Assembly (NCBI GenBank): GCA_903951185.1
Contig: CAJBBC010000118.1
Location: 1-30,628 of the forward strand
Reading direction: 5' to 3'
DNA: 30,628 bases
Source of the DNA: an uncultured Actinomycetes bacterium
Lineage (GTDB): Bacteria > Actinomycetota > Actinomycetes > S36-B12 > UBA5976
Below, in pieces: positions 1 to 7,646 of the stretch. Position numbers and translations under genes: made by a program. A model generated the notes under the pieces. The model ran no database searches, was not told where the DNA came from, and saw only the letters and a program-made list of their open reading frames with translations. Positions within the stretch are counted from its first letter, which is position 1. Every line of letters starts with the position of its first letter.

Positions 1-2113
1 AGCTGCCAATATTTGTTGCGGTAATTCTTCCAATTTCTTTTGAATTACTTCCTTGTAGCGGCAAGAAAACTTGTACGGTCGAAAGCGGTCGGACACCATT
101 ACCGCTAATCGTCGCTAAGCCACCTTTTTTCACCTGAAGTTCAGTGTCGCCGCTATTGGATTTACCAACTGAACCTTGTTTGTCCGCAACTTTAACTTCT
201 AAAGAAAGTTGTCCGGCAAGAATATTCAGTTTGTTTTGGTCGATAACTCGTGTTGTGGTGGTTGTTGGCACGCCACCAATGATCGCTGTTGGGTTCAATA
301 AAGACTGTGGATTTCTATTCCCAGTAATTACCGGCGCCGTTAAGACCCGTGAACTTGTCTGGTTTGAACGTGAAGTGGCAGTTGGTGTCGGTGTCGGTGT
401 CGGCGTTGCAGCTGCAGAACCACCTCCACCTGAACCACCTGATGAACTCGGGATCGCTGGTGTACCTGAAACTGAATTTGATGCACTCGAGTCTCCAGTG
501 GTGTTAACCGCTTTTAGAGTGATCGGGTAGCTGGTTCCATTTACTAAAGCGGTAGTGCCATCTGTTGACAAATACCGAATCGTGAGTGGGCTTGTCGTTT
601 GTGCAGGGCTGAATGCAAAATAATTTGTGCCATCAGTTGAGTATTTGTAATTTGAAACAACTGAACCACCGTTATCAGTAGGCGCAGTGAATGAAACTGA
701 AAGACTTGCATCCGAACTGCTTATGGAAGAAACAACTGGGGCACTTGCAACTGTCAGGATTCTAGGCGTCGCGGTAAAACTTGAAGTTGAAGCGCCTGAC
801 TGCCCTTTGTAAATTGATCTGAATAGGAATGTGTAACTAGTGCCATTTGTGAGGCCCGAAATAGTCCAAGGACTCGTTACGGCTACTGGTGACCGAGTAA
901 CCCAATTTGAACCAGAATCTATGCTGTATTGAAAATTTGTTTCAGTTGATGCGGCAGTAATGCTTACTGATACCTGGGCATTCCCAGCGCTTACAGAGCT
1001 GACTGCCGGAACGCCGGGCTTAGTTGAAAAAGAGGTCGAGGTAATAGTTGAATATTGGGCTGGGCTTCCGTACTCGGTTACCACATAGGCAACATAATCA
1101 GTTGACTGCGCTAAACCACTAATGCTGAATGTACTAGAAACATTTGATGTGACACTTAAGTTATTTGCATAAAGTTTTGTGCCACCCGTGTAATCCACTC
1201 CCGCCTTAACTTGTGCCGCAGTGGGTGCGGTACTTCCTGATGCAACAACAATGCAATATGCGGTTCCATTTTGTGAAACGGTGTAACCTAAATCGCCACC
1301 ACTGGTTGTGAGGTTTGTTAAGGCACTCGCACCAGACAGTTGACTCGCGTACTGGAGTGCTGCAGGAACAATGTCTTGAACCCAAGGATCGCTGTAAGCT
1401 GCACACGTTGGTCCGGCAGCGTAAAAATCCCATCCCATGTAAATAACAGTTCCAGCACCGTATTGAATAACTGCTACTTCAGCATTTCCAGTTGAATTAC
1501 CATTGGTGGTCCACATTGCAGTAAAGTTTTGAACTGTTCCTCTACCTATACTCTCTGTGGCATTGCTTTGAGTCAAAGAAACTCCACCCGTTGCATTTGC
1601 AAATGGTGTGCCAGCTGTATTCGCTGTTATTTCTGTTGATGTGTTGTGTGTTTGGTTTGTGAGGTCCCAACTGTAAATACTGTTCAAAAAGGTGGTGTCA
1701 TAGCTCCCATGTGTGCCAGTCATTACCATTACACCACCATTGAACGTCCAATCTTTTATTGCTGTCTTTGCAGATGTTGGAAAGAAGCTTTCAAGACTTG
1801 GATTTTGGTTTTCCATATCTGTCATAAAGAAAAAGGTGCTTGAGGCGAGTTGAGTTGCCAGAGTTGGTTGACCGGCGCCATCAATAAAATCTGTTATAGT
1901 CCCGTCGACTGCGTAACCATCAATTGCGTTAATTATTCCGATTAAGTTTTCGTTTTCCCCGGCACAACCTGATCCATTTAAACCAGACTGATTAAACACT
2001 GAAACCTGGATATCAGCGGCTATTGCAGGTGCCTGTTGAAATAAAGTTAAGGATAAGGAAGCAATCACAAAGGTGCAAAATTTCGCTGAAATTTTGTGGT
2101 TCAAAAAATTCAC
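1..2113 (-). CDS. Secreted multidomain FN3 surface protein (partial, C-terminus beyond the window)
   Basis: I translated this open frame by hand. It starts at GTG 2113 and stays open to the left edge, giving 704 residues with no stop. Residues 1-33 form a signal peptide (basic N-terminus, hydrophobic core, AxA-type site before ADIQV). Residues about 35-240 resemble a class I glutamine-amidotransferase/ThuA-like fold, with FMTD early and a closing YMGWDFY motif. A beta module with AYCIVVASG and TAPTAAQVKAG follows at about 255-360, then two fibronectin type III-like domains (about 365-455 and 460-560). A Gly/Ser-rich and TPTPTPTPT linker (about 570-590) leads into a further domain that is cut off. 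It is probably exported and displayed at the cell surface; substrate and anchor are unknown. A GGGG tract lies 6 bases before the GTG. It sits downstream of the Tad locus but is separated from it by a tRNA, so a link to the pilus is only suggestive. Confidence 0.8.
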   Translation of the reverse strand, partial: MNFLNHKISAKFCTFVIASLSLTLFQQAPAIAADIQVSVFNQSGLNGSGCAGENENLIGIINAIDGYAVDGTITDFIDGAGQPTLATQLASSTFFFMTDMENQNPSLESFFPTSAKTAIKDWTFNGGVMVMTGTHGSYDTTFLNSIYSWDLTNQTHNTSTEITANTAGTPFANATGGVSLTQSNATESIGRGTVQNFTAMWTTNGNSTGNAEVAVIQYGAGTVIYMGWDFYAAGPTCAAYSDPWVQDIVPAALQYASQLSGASALTNLTTSGGDLGYTVSQNGTAYCIVVASGSTAPTAAQVKAGVDYTGGTKLYANNLSVTSNVSSTFSISGLAQSTDYVAYVVTEYGSPAQYSTITSTSFSTKPGVPAVSSVSAGNAQVSVSITAASTETNFQYSIDSGSNWVTRSPVAVTSPWTISGLTNGTSYTFLFRSIYKGQSGASTSSFTATPRILTVASAPVVSSISSSDASLSVSFTAPTDNGGSVVSNYKYSTDGTNYFAFSPAQTTSPLTIRYLSTDGTTALVNGTSYPITLKAVNTTGDSSASNSVSGTPAIPSSSGGSGGGGSAAATPTPTPTPTATSRSNQTSSRVLTAPVITGNRNPQSLLNPTAIIGGVPTTTTTRVIDQNKLNILAGQLSLEVKVADKQGSVGKSNSGDTELQVKKGGLATISGNGVRPLSTVQVFLPLQGSNSKEIGRITATNIGS
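384..404 (-). repeat. Short tandem 6-mer repeat encoding a Thr-Pro linker
   Basis: Several near-perfect copies of GGTGTC on the plus strand encode the (TP)n linker of the surface protein. It separates the FN3 domains from the next domain and is a possible slippage site for linker length. Confidence 0.7.
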
Positions 2114-2156
2114 AATTTTCCCCGCGGTAAATACCTGGATAACCCAAGTTCTAGTA

Positions 2157-2162
2157 ATTATA
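2157..2162 (-). promoter_or_regulatory. Candidate -10 box for the FN3 surface protein
   Basis: The minus strand reads a perfect TATAAT here, about 44 bases upstream of the GTG start. The -35 region is T-rich and poor. The predicted transcript would have a leader of roughly 35-40 bases. Confidence 0.4.
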
Positions 2163-2179
2163 CGTAAGTATTGGGCAAG

Positions 2180-2196
2180 AAAAACCGGGTATACCC
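2180..2196 (-). terminator. Weak terminator-like element after tRNA-Arg
   Basis: On the minus strand a GGGTATACCC palindrome is followed by GG and five T residues. The stem is short (GGG/CCC closing TATA). It lies about 60 bases after the 3' end of tRNA-Arg and before the surface-protein promoter, which is a sensible place for a terminator. Confidence 0.35.
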
Positions 2197-2258
2197 TGCA
2201 GTTTTTATTAGTTTGATGCGTCTACCGAATATTTGGCGGAGAAAGTAGGCCTGTGATG

Positions 2259-2331
2259 CGCGCCCGTAGGGATTCGAACCCCAAACCTTCTGATCCGTAG
2301 TCAGATGCTCTATCCGTTGAGCTACGGGCGC
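2259..2331 (-). tRNA. tRNA-Arg(ACG)
   Basis: The minus strand folds as a complete 73-base cloverleaf. It has acceptor GCGCCCG/CGGGCGC, D stem GCTC/GAGC, anticodon stem TCTGA/TCAGA with loop CTACGGA (anticodon ACG), T stem TGGGG/CCCTA with loop TTCGAAT, and discriminator G. CCA is not encoded. The A34 would be edited to inosine by TadA deaminase (family knowledge). The flanks between the surface-protein gene and the TadE-like gene (2114-2258 and 2332-2444) hold only the candidate promoter and terminator listed here and a short AATAGA/TCTATT inverted repeat near 2416-2436. Confidence 0.97.
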
Positions 2332-2444
2332 TTTGCAATACTGCGACCTTAACTTTAGCCCATGATTGGATTTAAAGAAAATCAATATTCTGGGCAATTT
2401 ACAGGACTCATTGCGGAATAGAACATTCTCTATTTCTGAATTTG

Positions 2445-2807
2445 TTAGTCAAAAATGTAATCGATTCCAGCCCGAGCCATACCAACATGTGGCCAGTAAT
2501 CTAGCCAAGTTTGAAATTGCGAATCGCTACGAACTTTAATGGTTAGCTCGTCATCTAATACTTCACATGTCACGAGTTTTGAATTATTCGCAGTAGCTAT
2601 CTGCTCTGCTACTACGCAGATGTCATCTGGAGCGCTAATTAGATTTGTGGCAGCACCAAGTGCGACACGATCCGCAACATTATTTATTTGATTAGACAGC
2701 AAATACATTTTCACGCCAAATCCAACTAGAGAGATCAAACTTAATGTGGCCAGGCTTAAACTCAACATCAAAATTGAGATGCCACCCGATTCATTATTCA
2801 GGAACAT
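2445..2807 (-). CDS. TadE/TadG-like pseudopilin (Rv3654c-type)
   Basis: This is a 120-residue protein with one N-terminal transmembrane segment (about residues 9-35, SLATLSLISLVGFGV region) followed by a small exported domain with the motif QINNVADRVALGAA. That motif is typical of the helicase/secretion-neighbourhood TadE-like proteins. It is the last gene of the Tad locus, and its start overlaps the preceding tadE by 14 bases, so translation is probably coupled. The expected role is a minor pilin or assembly factor at the membrane. The glutamate at position +5 after a prepilin glycine is not evident here, so processing by a prepilin peptidase is uncertain. Assignment rests on position and architecture more than on sequence identity. 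Confidence 0.8.
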   Translation of the reverse strand: MFLNNESGGISILMLSLSLATLSLISLVGFGVKMYLLSNQINNVADRVALGAATNLISAPDDICVVAEQIATANNSKLVTCEVLDDELTIKVRSDSQFQTWLDYWPHVGMARAGIDYIFD

Positions 2808-3153
2808 AAGTTTCCGAGAGGTTTATGGAATTTGCCGAAAGTTGAATCTTTCTATTTATGAATGGAATGTGGCGGACTGTCTGTGTTGAAACTTTGATCC
2901 AATTAGCGGACTGATCGACGGTGTATGAGATATTTCTAGCTGATAGCTCTGCTTCAAAATTAGAAATGCTTTCACCTCTGGCAATCGCTCTGCCAATGTT
3001 ATTAGAGATATTTTCAATTTCGATTTGAGTTGCGGCCACGCCAAAGAACCAAATACCTAAACCAAAAATACTTAATAGCACGGGTAAAGTAATTGCGAAC
3101 TCGGCTACTGCATACCCAGCTGAATCGGTAATTTTTGATTTAATCAATTTCAC
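2794..3153 (-). CDS. tadE: TadE-family minor pseudopilin
   Basis: This 119-residue protein has a prepilin-like N-terminus: basic residues, then AGYAVAEFAITLPVLL, with a glycine and a glutamate five residues after it, followed by a hydrophobic helix to about residue 42. The rest is a short extracytoplasmic domain. TadE proteins are minor pseudopilins needed for Flp pilus assembly. It follows the flp gene by only 3 bases and overlaps the next TadE-like gene. The order matches Rv3655c in M. tuberculosis. No prepilin peptidase gene is in this window, so processing would depend on one elsewhere. Confidence 0.87.
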   Translation of the reverse strand: MKLIKSKITDSAGYAVAEFAITLPVLLSIFGLGIWFFGVAATQIEIENISNNIGRAIARGESISNFEAELSARNISYTVDQSANWIKVSTQTVRHIPFINRKIQLSANSINLSETYVPE

Positions 3154-3156
3154 AAT

Positions 3157-3336
3157 TTACAAACCGAAGATTGCTGAGAATGCTTGTTGGAAGATTTTCC
3201 AAAGTAAGTCTTGAACATCTTGGCTACTTAACATTTTCAAAAGTATTCCACCTAATGATGCAGCAGCAACTGTGCCAACAGCATATTCAACTGTGGTCAT
3301 ACCCTCTTCTGACTTGATGAAACTATTAGTGTTCAT
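3157..3336 (-). CDS. flp: Flp-type pilin, DUF4244 family
   Basis: I found this 59-residue ORF by reading the gap between tadC and tadE. It begins MNTNSFIKSEEGMTTVEYAV. The short basic/acidic leader ends in glycine and is followed by MTTVEYA, so the glutamate is at position +5 of the mature protein, the classical type IV/Flp prepilin signature. A hydrophobic helix and a short amphipathic tail follow, which is the full length expected for the family (Rv3656c-like). It would be the major structural subunit of the Tad pilus. A GAGAG ribosome site lies just upstream of the ATG. It is preceded by the only sizeable gap (104 bases) inside the Tad locus, which may hold its own promoter. Confidence 0.9.
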   Translation of the reverse strand: MNTNSFIKSEEGMTTVEYAVGTVAAASLGGILLKMLSSQDVQDLLWKIFQQAFSAIFGL

Positions 3337-3440
3337 TGTTACTCTCTTTCAGGAGTAGTGAGTGAGCTTGCAGTTTGCTGCGGTATCGAGATTTTTCAAA
3401 GCACTCAATTAATACTGTGGAGTTATCTTGAATGTGGAAA

Positions 3441-3995
3441 TCAAAAGTTAATAAACGAAACAACTAGTGGAATGACGACAACTAAAATAAAAGCCGGAAG
3501 AAAACAGATCCCTAATGGCAAAACACTCTTGACGCCAGCACTTCTTACTTTTTGCATAGTTTGAGCTCGCTCAATGTCCAGCAAGAAATAACTCAGGTCG
3601 ATTAAGTTATCTAGAATCATTGCTCCTTGATCCCAACTTTGCTTTAGCTGACCAACGAGTAATTTCCAATATCGATCTTGCTTAGCAAGCTCAAGAAACT
3701 CTTTTTCAAAACTTCCACCCATATTTTGACTTAATAGCGCTTGATTAAGTTGAGCAGCTAAATTAGTTTTTGAATTAAGTGAAATTGTGTTGATCGCGCT
3801 TGGGATTGTCATCCCAGCCGAAATAGTCAGAATAAGTAAGTCGATTACAGCTCGTGTTTCAGAAATCGAATGAACCTTAGTTTGCTTTCGCTTTGATTTT
3901 GGGTTCTGGCTGTTAACTTTGCCAATGCGGGGCAAAGGTTTTCGAAAATAGAAACTAATTGCGCTAAGTATTGCCACTGCTATGTAAATGCTCAA
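3441..3995 (-). CDS. tadC: TadC-like inner-membrane platform protein (T2SSF family, short)
   Basis: This 184-residue protein has an N-terminal membrane helix, a central soluble T2SSF-like domain (DRYWKLLVGQLKQSWDQGAMILDNL, read in two parts) and a hydrophobic C-terminus (LPLGICFLPAFILVVVIPLV). TadB and TadC form the membrane platform on which the TadA ATPase drives pilus assembly. The gene begins inside the stop codon of tadB (ATGA overlap) and ends before the flp gap. It is shorter than proteobacterial TadC (about 300 residues), as is usual for the actinobacterial form (Rv3657c-like). The start is fixed by the overlap. Confidence 0.87.
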   Translation of the reverse strand: MSIYIAVAILSAISFYFRKPLPRIGKVNSQNPKSKRKQTKVHSISETRAVIDLLILTISAGMTIPSAINTISLNSKTNLAAQLNQALLSQNMGGSFEKEFLELAKQDRYWKLLVGQLKQSWDQGAMILDNLIDLSYFLLDIERAQTMQKVRSAGVKSVLPLGICFLPAFILVVVIPLVVSFINF

Positions 3996-4555
3996 GTTTT
4001 TAACGCCCGCTGAATTATTCGGTTAATCCATTTAATGCCAATTAGATTTAATAGAACTGCGCCGCTCAAACACGAATGACCACCAGTTGTAGTGAAAAGC
4101 CAACGCAACGAATTAGAGCTAATTAAAGTACTTAGTAATAACCCAACAAGTGGCAAAGCTGCTAAAACATAAATAGTTGCTTTGGTACTGGCTAGTTCAT
4201 TATTTACTTCCTGCTTTAATCCGATTTGATCGCTAATCTGTTTGATAAATCGATTTATGGTTGGTGTAACTGGAGCGCCAGTCTCGCTACATACACTTAA
4301 AACTAATTCGAGTTGGTTATTAAATTTATGGGTGGGTGCGCTTAACTGCACATTTTGTAATAGCGCTCCAGAGCTAAGTTCTGATTTCAAATCCCAAAGA
4401 TACTCAAGAAATACTTGATCAGTTGCTAAATTATTTCTTTTCTTGAATTTGTCGCTCATAAATTTTTGGTGCGGAAAATGGCTTAATCGAATTTGCCCAC
4501 CGAACTTTAAATAGAGTGCAAAACTTATTAATCCGGCACAAGCTAGCGCAGTCAT
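3992..4555 (-). CDS. tadB: TadB-like inner-membrane platform protein (short)
   Basis: I place the start at ATG 4555, which overlaps the TGA of tadA as ATGA; an upstream in-frame ATG at 4585 would lie deeper inside tadA. The product is 187 residues: a membrane helix (LACAGLISFALYL), a T2SSF-like cytoplasmic domain with the typical LELVLSVCSETGAP and INRFIKQISDQI stretches, and a C-terminal pair of hydrophobic segments. It is the partner of TadC in the pilus platform. Order and size match Rv3658c-type actinobacterial TadB. Confidence 0.87.
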   Translation of the reverse strand: MTALACAGLISFALYLKFGGQIRLSHFPHQKFMSDKFKKRNNLATDQVFLEYLWDLKSELSSGALLQNVQLSAPTHKFNNQLELVLSVCSETGAPVTPTINRFIKQISDQIGLKQEVNNELASTKATIYVLAALPLVGLLLSTLISSNSLRWLFTTTGGHSCLSGAVLLNLIGIKWINRIIQRALKT

Positions 4556-5697
4556 AGTTCTAGTAACTTCTGTAGTTTTTGCCAACCCGGCTGAAATTGT
4601 TGCTTCTTAATCAAGTCCAGGGCTTTCAAAATCTTTAGCTCGCCATTTGCTGTCTCTTCGATCAAACTTATTTCAGTTAATTGACGTCCTGATTCGGTTC
4701 GTTCAACATGTAATAGAACTCGAATGGCTTGCTTTAATAAAGCATGAATTGCAGCCTTGGGAATTCTGGCAAGTAAACCTAGGGCCTCAAATCTGGCCAA
4801 TACAGCTTCGGTGTTGTTTGCATGAACTGTCACACATCCGCCTTCATGCCCAGTATTTAATGCGATCAGTAGATCTAGGACTTCGGTACCGCGCACCTCA
4901 CCGACAACTAATCGGTCTGGACGCATTCGTAATGCTTGTTTCACTAGTTGCTTGAGTTCCACTCCGCCAATACCCTCAGCGTTTGCATTGCGCGTTTGTA
5001 ATGAAATTACATGCGGGTGAGTTACTTGTAACTCGGTGGAATCTTCAATGATCAATATTCGTTCGTGCTGCGGTACTTCTGAAAGTAAAGCACCAAGAAT
5101 AGTTGTTTTACCACTTCCGGTATTTCCAGAAATTGCAAAAGAAATCCTTAACTGAACTAAACGCTTAAGTAGCTCAGCAATATTTGAGTCGATCGTTCCA
5201 ACTTGAATTAATTCGTTAAGCCGCATTTGGTGTCGTGCTGGAATCCGAAATGAAAGTGAAGTGCCTTGCCTTGAAAGTGGTGGGATGATCGCGTGAAAGC
5301 GAATTCCATTTGGTAATTGGGCATCGATAAATGGATTAACGTCATCCAGGCGGCGATTAACACTTGCGGCCAAACGAGCAGCGAATTCACGTAACTCAGT
5401 TTCGGAATTCCAGGCAACGCTACTTTTTTCTAACCCATTTCCGCGATCAAACCAGATGTCGGAAAATCCATTGACTAAAACGTCAGTGACATTTGGAGTC
5501 TGAACTAATTCATCAATTAAACCTAAGCCCGAAGTATTGGCGAAAATAGTATCTGCATTAGAAATTAGTTCGGCTTTGGTGATGGTTGGGATAGTTTCCC
5601 TAAGTACCGAAACTATGTTTTCAATAGTGGGCTGCCCTGAATTAGTAACTAACTTAGCCCGAATAATTCTTAGTTGGTCAGGCGGCAGCGTAGCCAT
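4552..5697 (-). CDS. tadA: TadA/CpaF-family pilus assembly ATPase
   Basis: This 381-residue secretion ATPase powers Flp pilus assembly from the cytoplasmic face of the membrane. It carries Walker A GNTGSGKT (191-198), an Asp box IIEDSTEL (about 216-223), a Walker B-like VVGEVRG (264-270) and the His box GHEGGCVTVHA (about 283-293). The N-terminal domain includes the TDVLVNG motif (71-77) typical of CpaF proteins. Its start overlaps the end of tadZ/ssd by 20 bases and its stop overlaps tadB by 4, so the genes form one coupled operon. All catalytic motifs are intact. Confidence 0.95.
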   Translation of the reverse strand: MATLPPDQLRIIRAKLVTNSGQPTIENIVSVLRETIPTITKAELISNADTIFANTSGLGLIDELVQTPNVTDVLVNGFSDIWFDRGNGLEKSSVAWNSETELREFAARLAASVNRRLDDVNPFIDAQLPNGIRFHAIIPPLSRQGTSLSFRIPARHQMRLNELIQVGTIDSNIAELLKRLVQLRISFAISGNTGSGKTTILGALLSEVPQHERILIIEDSTELQVTHPHVISLQTRNANAEGIGGVELKQLVKQALRMRPDRLVVGEVRGTEVLDLLIALNTGHEGGCVTVHANNTEAVLARFEALGLLARIPKAAIHALLKQAIRVLLHVERTESGRQLTEISLIEETANGELKILKALDLIKKQQFQPGWQKLQKLLEL

Positions 5698-6745
5698 AAG
5701 CTGAGTTCAAATTTGCAAATATAGTTTCAATTGACTTGCGGTAGCTCCCGCTGGATAACTCGGTTGGACTCAATCCACGCTCTAGATGTTCAGTTATTTT
5801 CTGGTCAGCGGCAATAGTGCCAACTAAATTCACACCTAGAGTTTTAGAGATACTAAGCGGTTCTAATGCGCTACCAGGTAGTTCTCTAACCACTAATTTT
5901 GCCTGCCTCAGCTTAGGCAGGAAATTCATAAGTTGATTAGCTGCATTTGTTGAGCGAATAGTGGCGCCAACTATAAGAATTAGATCATCGCAGTATTCAA
6001 TTAATTCACTTAACCGTTGGTCCGCTGGATTAGGTAAGTCTAAAATCACATAGTCAACAACTGTTGCTAGTTCATGGATAACTTGAATTTGATTCTCGAT
6101 TCGCGCTGTTGACTTTGAATCCATTGCGATCACAGAAACAGTTCCAACGGCTGGAAGTGCTCTCAATATGTCTACTGGTAATACTTGTCCCAATGAATTA
6201 ATTAGAGCTGGCCAGCGTGGGCCATTTTGTTCTTCAATACCCCAAAGCACATCGAGTCCCCCACTAAATTCTTGCGTCTCAGCAATCACAACTTTATTTT
6301 CGTTGGCAAACTTTAAGGCGATAGAAGTTGCCAAAACGGATGCACCCAATCCGCCACTTACCCCTAAAACACCAATTACTTTGGCTGTGCGTAATTTAGT
6401 TGGAATCAAATTATTTAATAGCCACTCCCGAGCATCAGGTAAGAAAGCTACATATTTTGCTTTAAGGCTGACTGCCATTTGCCAAATTATTGGACCTGGT
6501 TCTTCATCCGTAATTAAAACAACATTTGGATGCGCCTTTATCACCGATAGTTGCTCGTTCTGGATTGGCTTATCGAGTATTAGAACCTCGAATAATTGTG
6601 CGTCTATTAATACTGTGTTTGCTAACCGAATCTGGGAACTTATCTCTTTGTCACAGATTTCAAGTGAACACTGAGTTACTGCTGAAATCTTTTGGATTTC
6701 GGTAATTAACCGTTGATTTTGTGAAATTAGTAAAACATCAAACAT
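5678..6745 (-). CDS. ssd: TadZ/CpaE-like ATPase, Ssd (septum-site-determining) family
   Basis: I choose ATG 6745 because GAGGT lies five bases before it; an in-frame upstream start at 6805 adds 20 residues with no clear ribosome site. The 355-residue protein has an N-terminal receiver-like region (about 1-110) and a MinD/ParA-like ATPase domain with the deviant P-loop GVSGGLGASVLA instead of KGGxGKT. VDYVILDLPNP forms the second nucleotide-contact strand. TadZ/CpaE proteins place the pilus machine at the cell pole; in mycobacteria the orthologous position is Rv3660c (Ssd), linked to septum regulation. It is the first gene of the Tad operon. The P-loop lacks the usual Lys-Thr, so ATPase activity is doubtful, as in other Ssd-type members. 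Confidence 0.88.
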   Translation of the reverse strand: MFDVLLISQNQRLITEIQKISAVTQCSLEICDKEISSQIRLANTVLIDAQLFEVLILDKPIQNEQLSVIKAHPNVVLITDEEPGPIIWQMAVSLKAKYVAFLPDAREWLLNNLIPTKLRTAKVIGVLGVSGGLGASVLATSIALKFANENKVVIAETQEFSGGLDVLWGIEEQNGPRWPALINSLGQVLPVDILRALPAVGTVSVIAMDSKSTARIENQIQVIHELATVVDYVILDLPNPADQRLSELIEYCDDLILIVGATIRSTNAANQLMNFLPKLRQAKLVVRELPGSALEPLSISKTLGVNLVGTIAADQKITEHLERGLSPTELSSGSYRKSIETIFANLNSAYGYAAA

Positions 6746-6821
6746 GGCACCTCTGCTTTGTAATTGCAGAATCTTGTTTGACTTAGGCCAATTTAAATAG
6801 CCCAATGACTTTGTTGTGTGG

Positions 6822-7598
6822 TTATTCGGCTTGTGTAGAAAGTGCGATTAAGAAGTCAGTACTGGTGGCCCCAATGTGGATGGCTTGTGAATGTAATTCA
6901 ATCCAGTCAGCTACTCCGCTTAATGTGCCGGTTTGATAAGAAATCAATGCTTTCGCGTACGCATTCCGGCCAATTTTGTAGAAACCATATTCTGGCATCA
7001 CAAGTTTTAATTGATCTACGCCACGGCTTTGCAAAATAATGCGAGTTGTCGCCCGCGCGATTAATTGACTACCTCGATTGAACGGAGCGATTGAGGCAAT
7101 TTCGGCATGAGCAATAGCTGCAACTAAAACTGCCGAAGCTTTTGACTCATCCAGCAAGTCAACTAAAGAAGTTAAGCGTGATTCAATTTGTTTGTAATCC
7201 AGCGGTTGGCCGATATGTAGAGGATCCACAACTTCATTTGTGGTACGCGGACGACCACGGTTTTCACTATTTTCTACAAATGAATGAAGTCTGGCCCAAG
7301 TGTGTAAAGGAGTTTTTTGAAAAGTGGCTAATTGAAAATCAGCTTCAGCAGTTATGGCTAGGGCTGCCTGACTAAGTTGTCCCATTGGAGAATCTTCTGG
7401 ATCCTGTCGTGGATCCGCTGGCATGGCTGCACCTTCGAGCGCAGCACTTGCATAACTGCTGACCCGCCTACTTAATGGAATTAGTTCTGGGTTATTGCGA
7501 ACACTGCGATTCCAGTTAAGTTCATCAACTGCTTTTAATGCAGCTGAAGTTGTTTTTGCAACTTGTTCGTTATCAACTAAATGTTGTAGCGGATCCAT
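6822..7598 (-). CDS. Degenerate Fic-fold protein
   Basis: This 258-residue protein is of the kind often labelled 'oxidoreductase' next to actinobacterial Tad loci. I read it as a Fic-like protein. Residues 51-56 are SAALEG, which fits the Fic inhibitory-helix pattern [S/T]xxxE[G/N]. Residues 171-182 (APFNRGSQLIAR) align with the catalytic loop HPFxxGNGRxxR, but the catalytic His is Ala171, the acidic residue is Arg175 and NGR is SQL. AMP transfer by the usual mechanism is therefore unlikely. It lies between a Holin-X-like gene and ssd, all on the minus strand, and 76 bases separate it from ssd. Function is unknown; a structural or regulatory role is inferred. The fold call rests on motif matching by eye. 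Confidence 0.7.
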   Translation of the reverse strand: MDPLQHLVDNEQVAKTTSAALKAVDELNWNRSVRNNPELIPLSRRVSSYASAALEGAAMPADPRQDPEDSPMGQLSQAALAITAEADFQLATFQKTPLHTWARLHSFVENSENRGRPRTTNEVVDPLHIGQPLDYKQIESRLTSLVDLLDESKASAVLVAAIAHAEIASIAPFNRGSQLIARATTRIILQSRGVDQLKLVMPEYGFYKIGRNAYAKALISYQTGTLSGVADWIELHSQAIHIGATSTDFLIALSTQAE

Positions 7599-7646
7599 TT
7601 GAATTCAACTAATTAAATTGCTAACGCGACGGCTAATTGAAGAGTA

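Noticed and set aside
144..530. 128-residue plus-strand ORF with VGVGVGVGVAAAEPPPPEPP
   Set aside because: It is the antisense reading of the Thr-Pro and Gly/Ser linker of the surface protein, whose long open minus-strand frame with signal peptide is far more convincing.
2158..2397. 79-residue minus-strand ORF containing VAQRIEHLTTDQKVWGS
   Set aside because: This is the well-known false translation of a tRNA-Arg gene; the cloverleaf at 2259-2331 explains it.
2856..3044. Minus-strand ORF overlapping tadE in another frame
   Set aside because: tadE has the prepilin motif and fits the operon; this ORF has no motif.
6168..6674. 168-residue plus-strand ORF opposite ssd
   Set aside because: No recognisable motif or ribosome site; ssd on the other strand carries the ATPase motifs.
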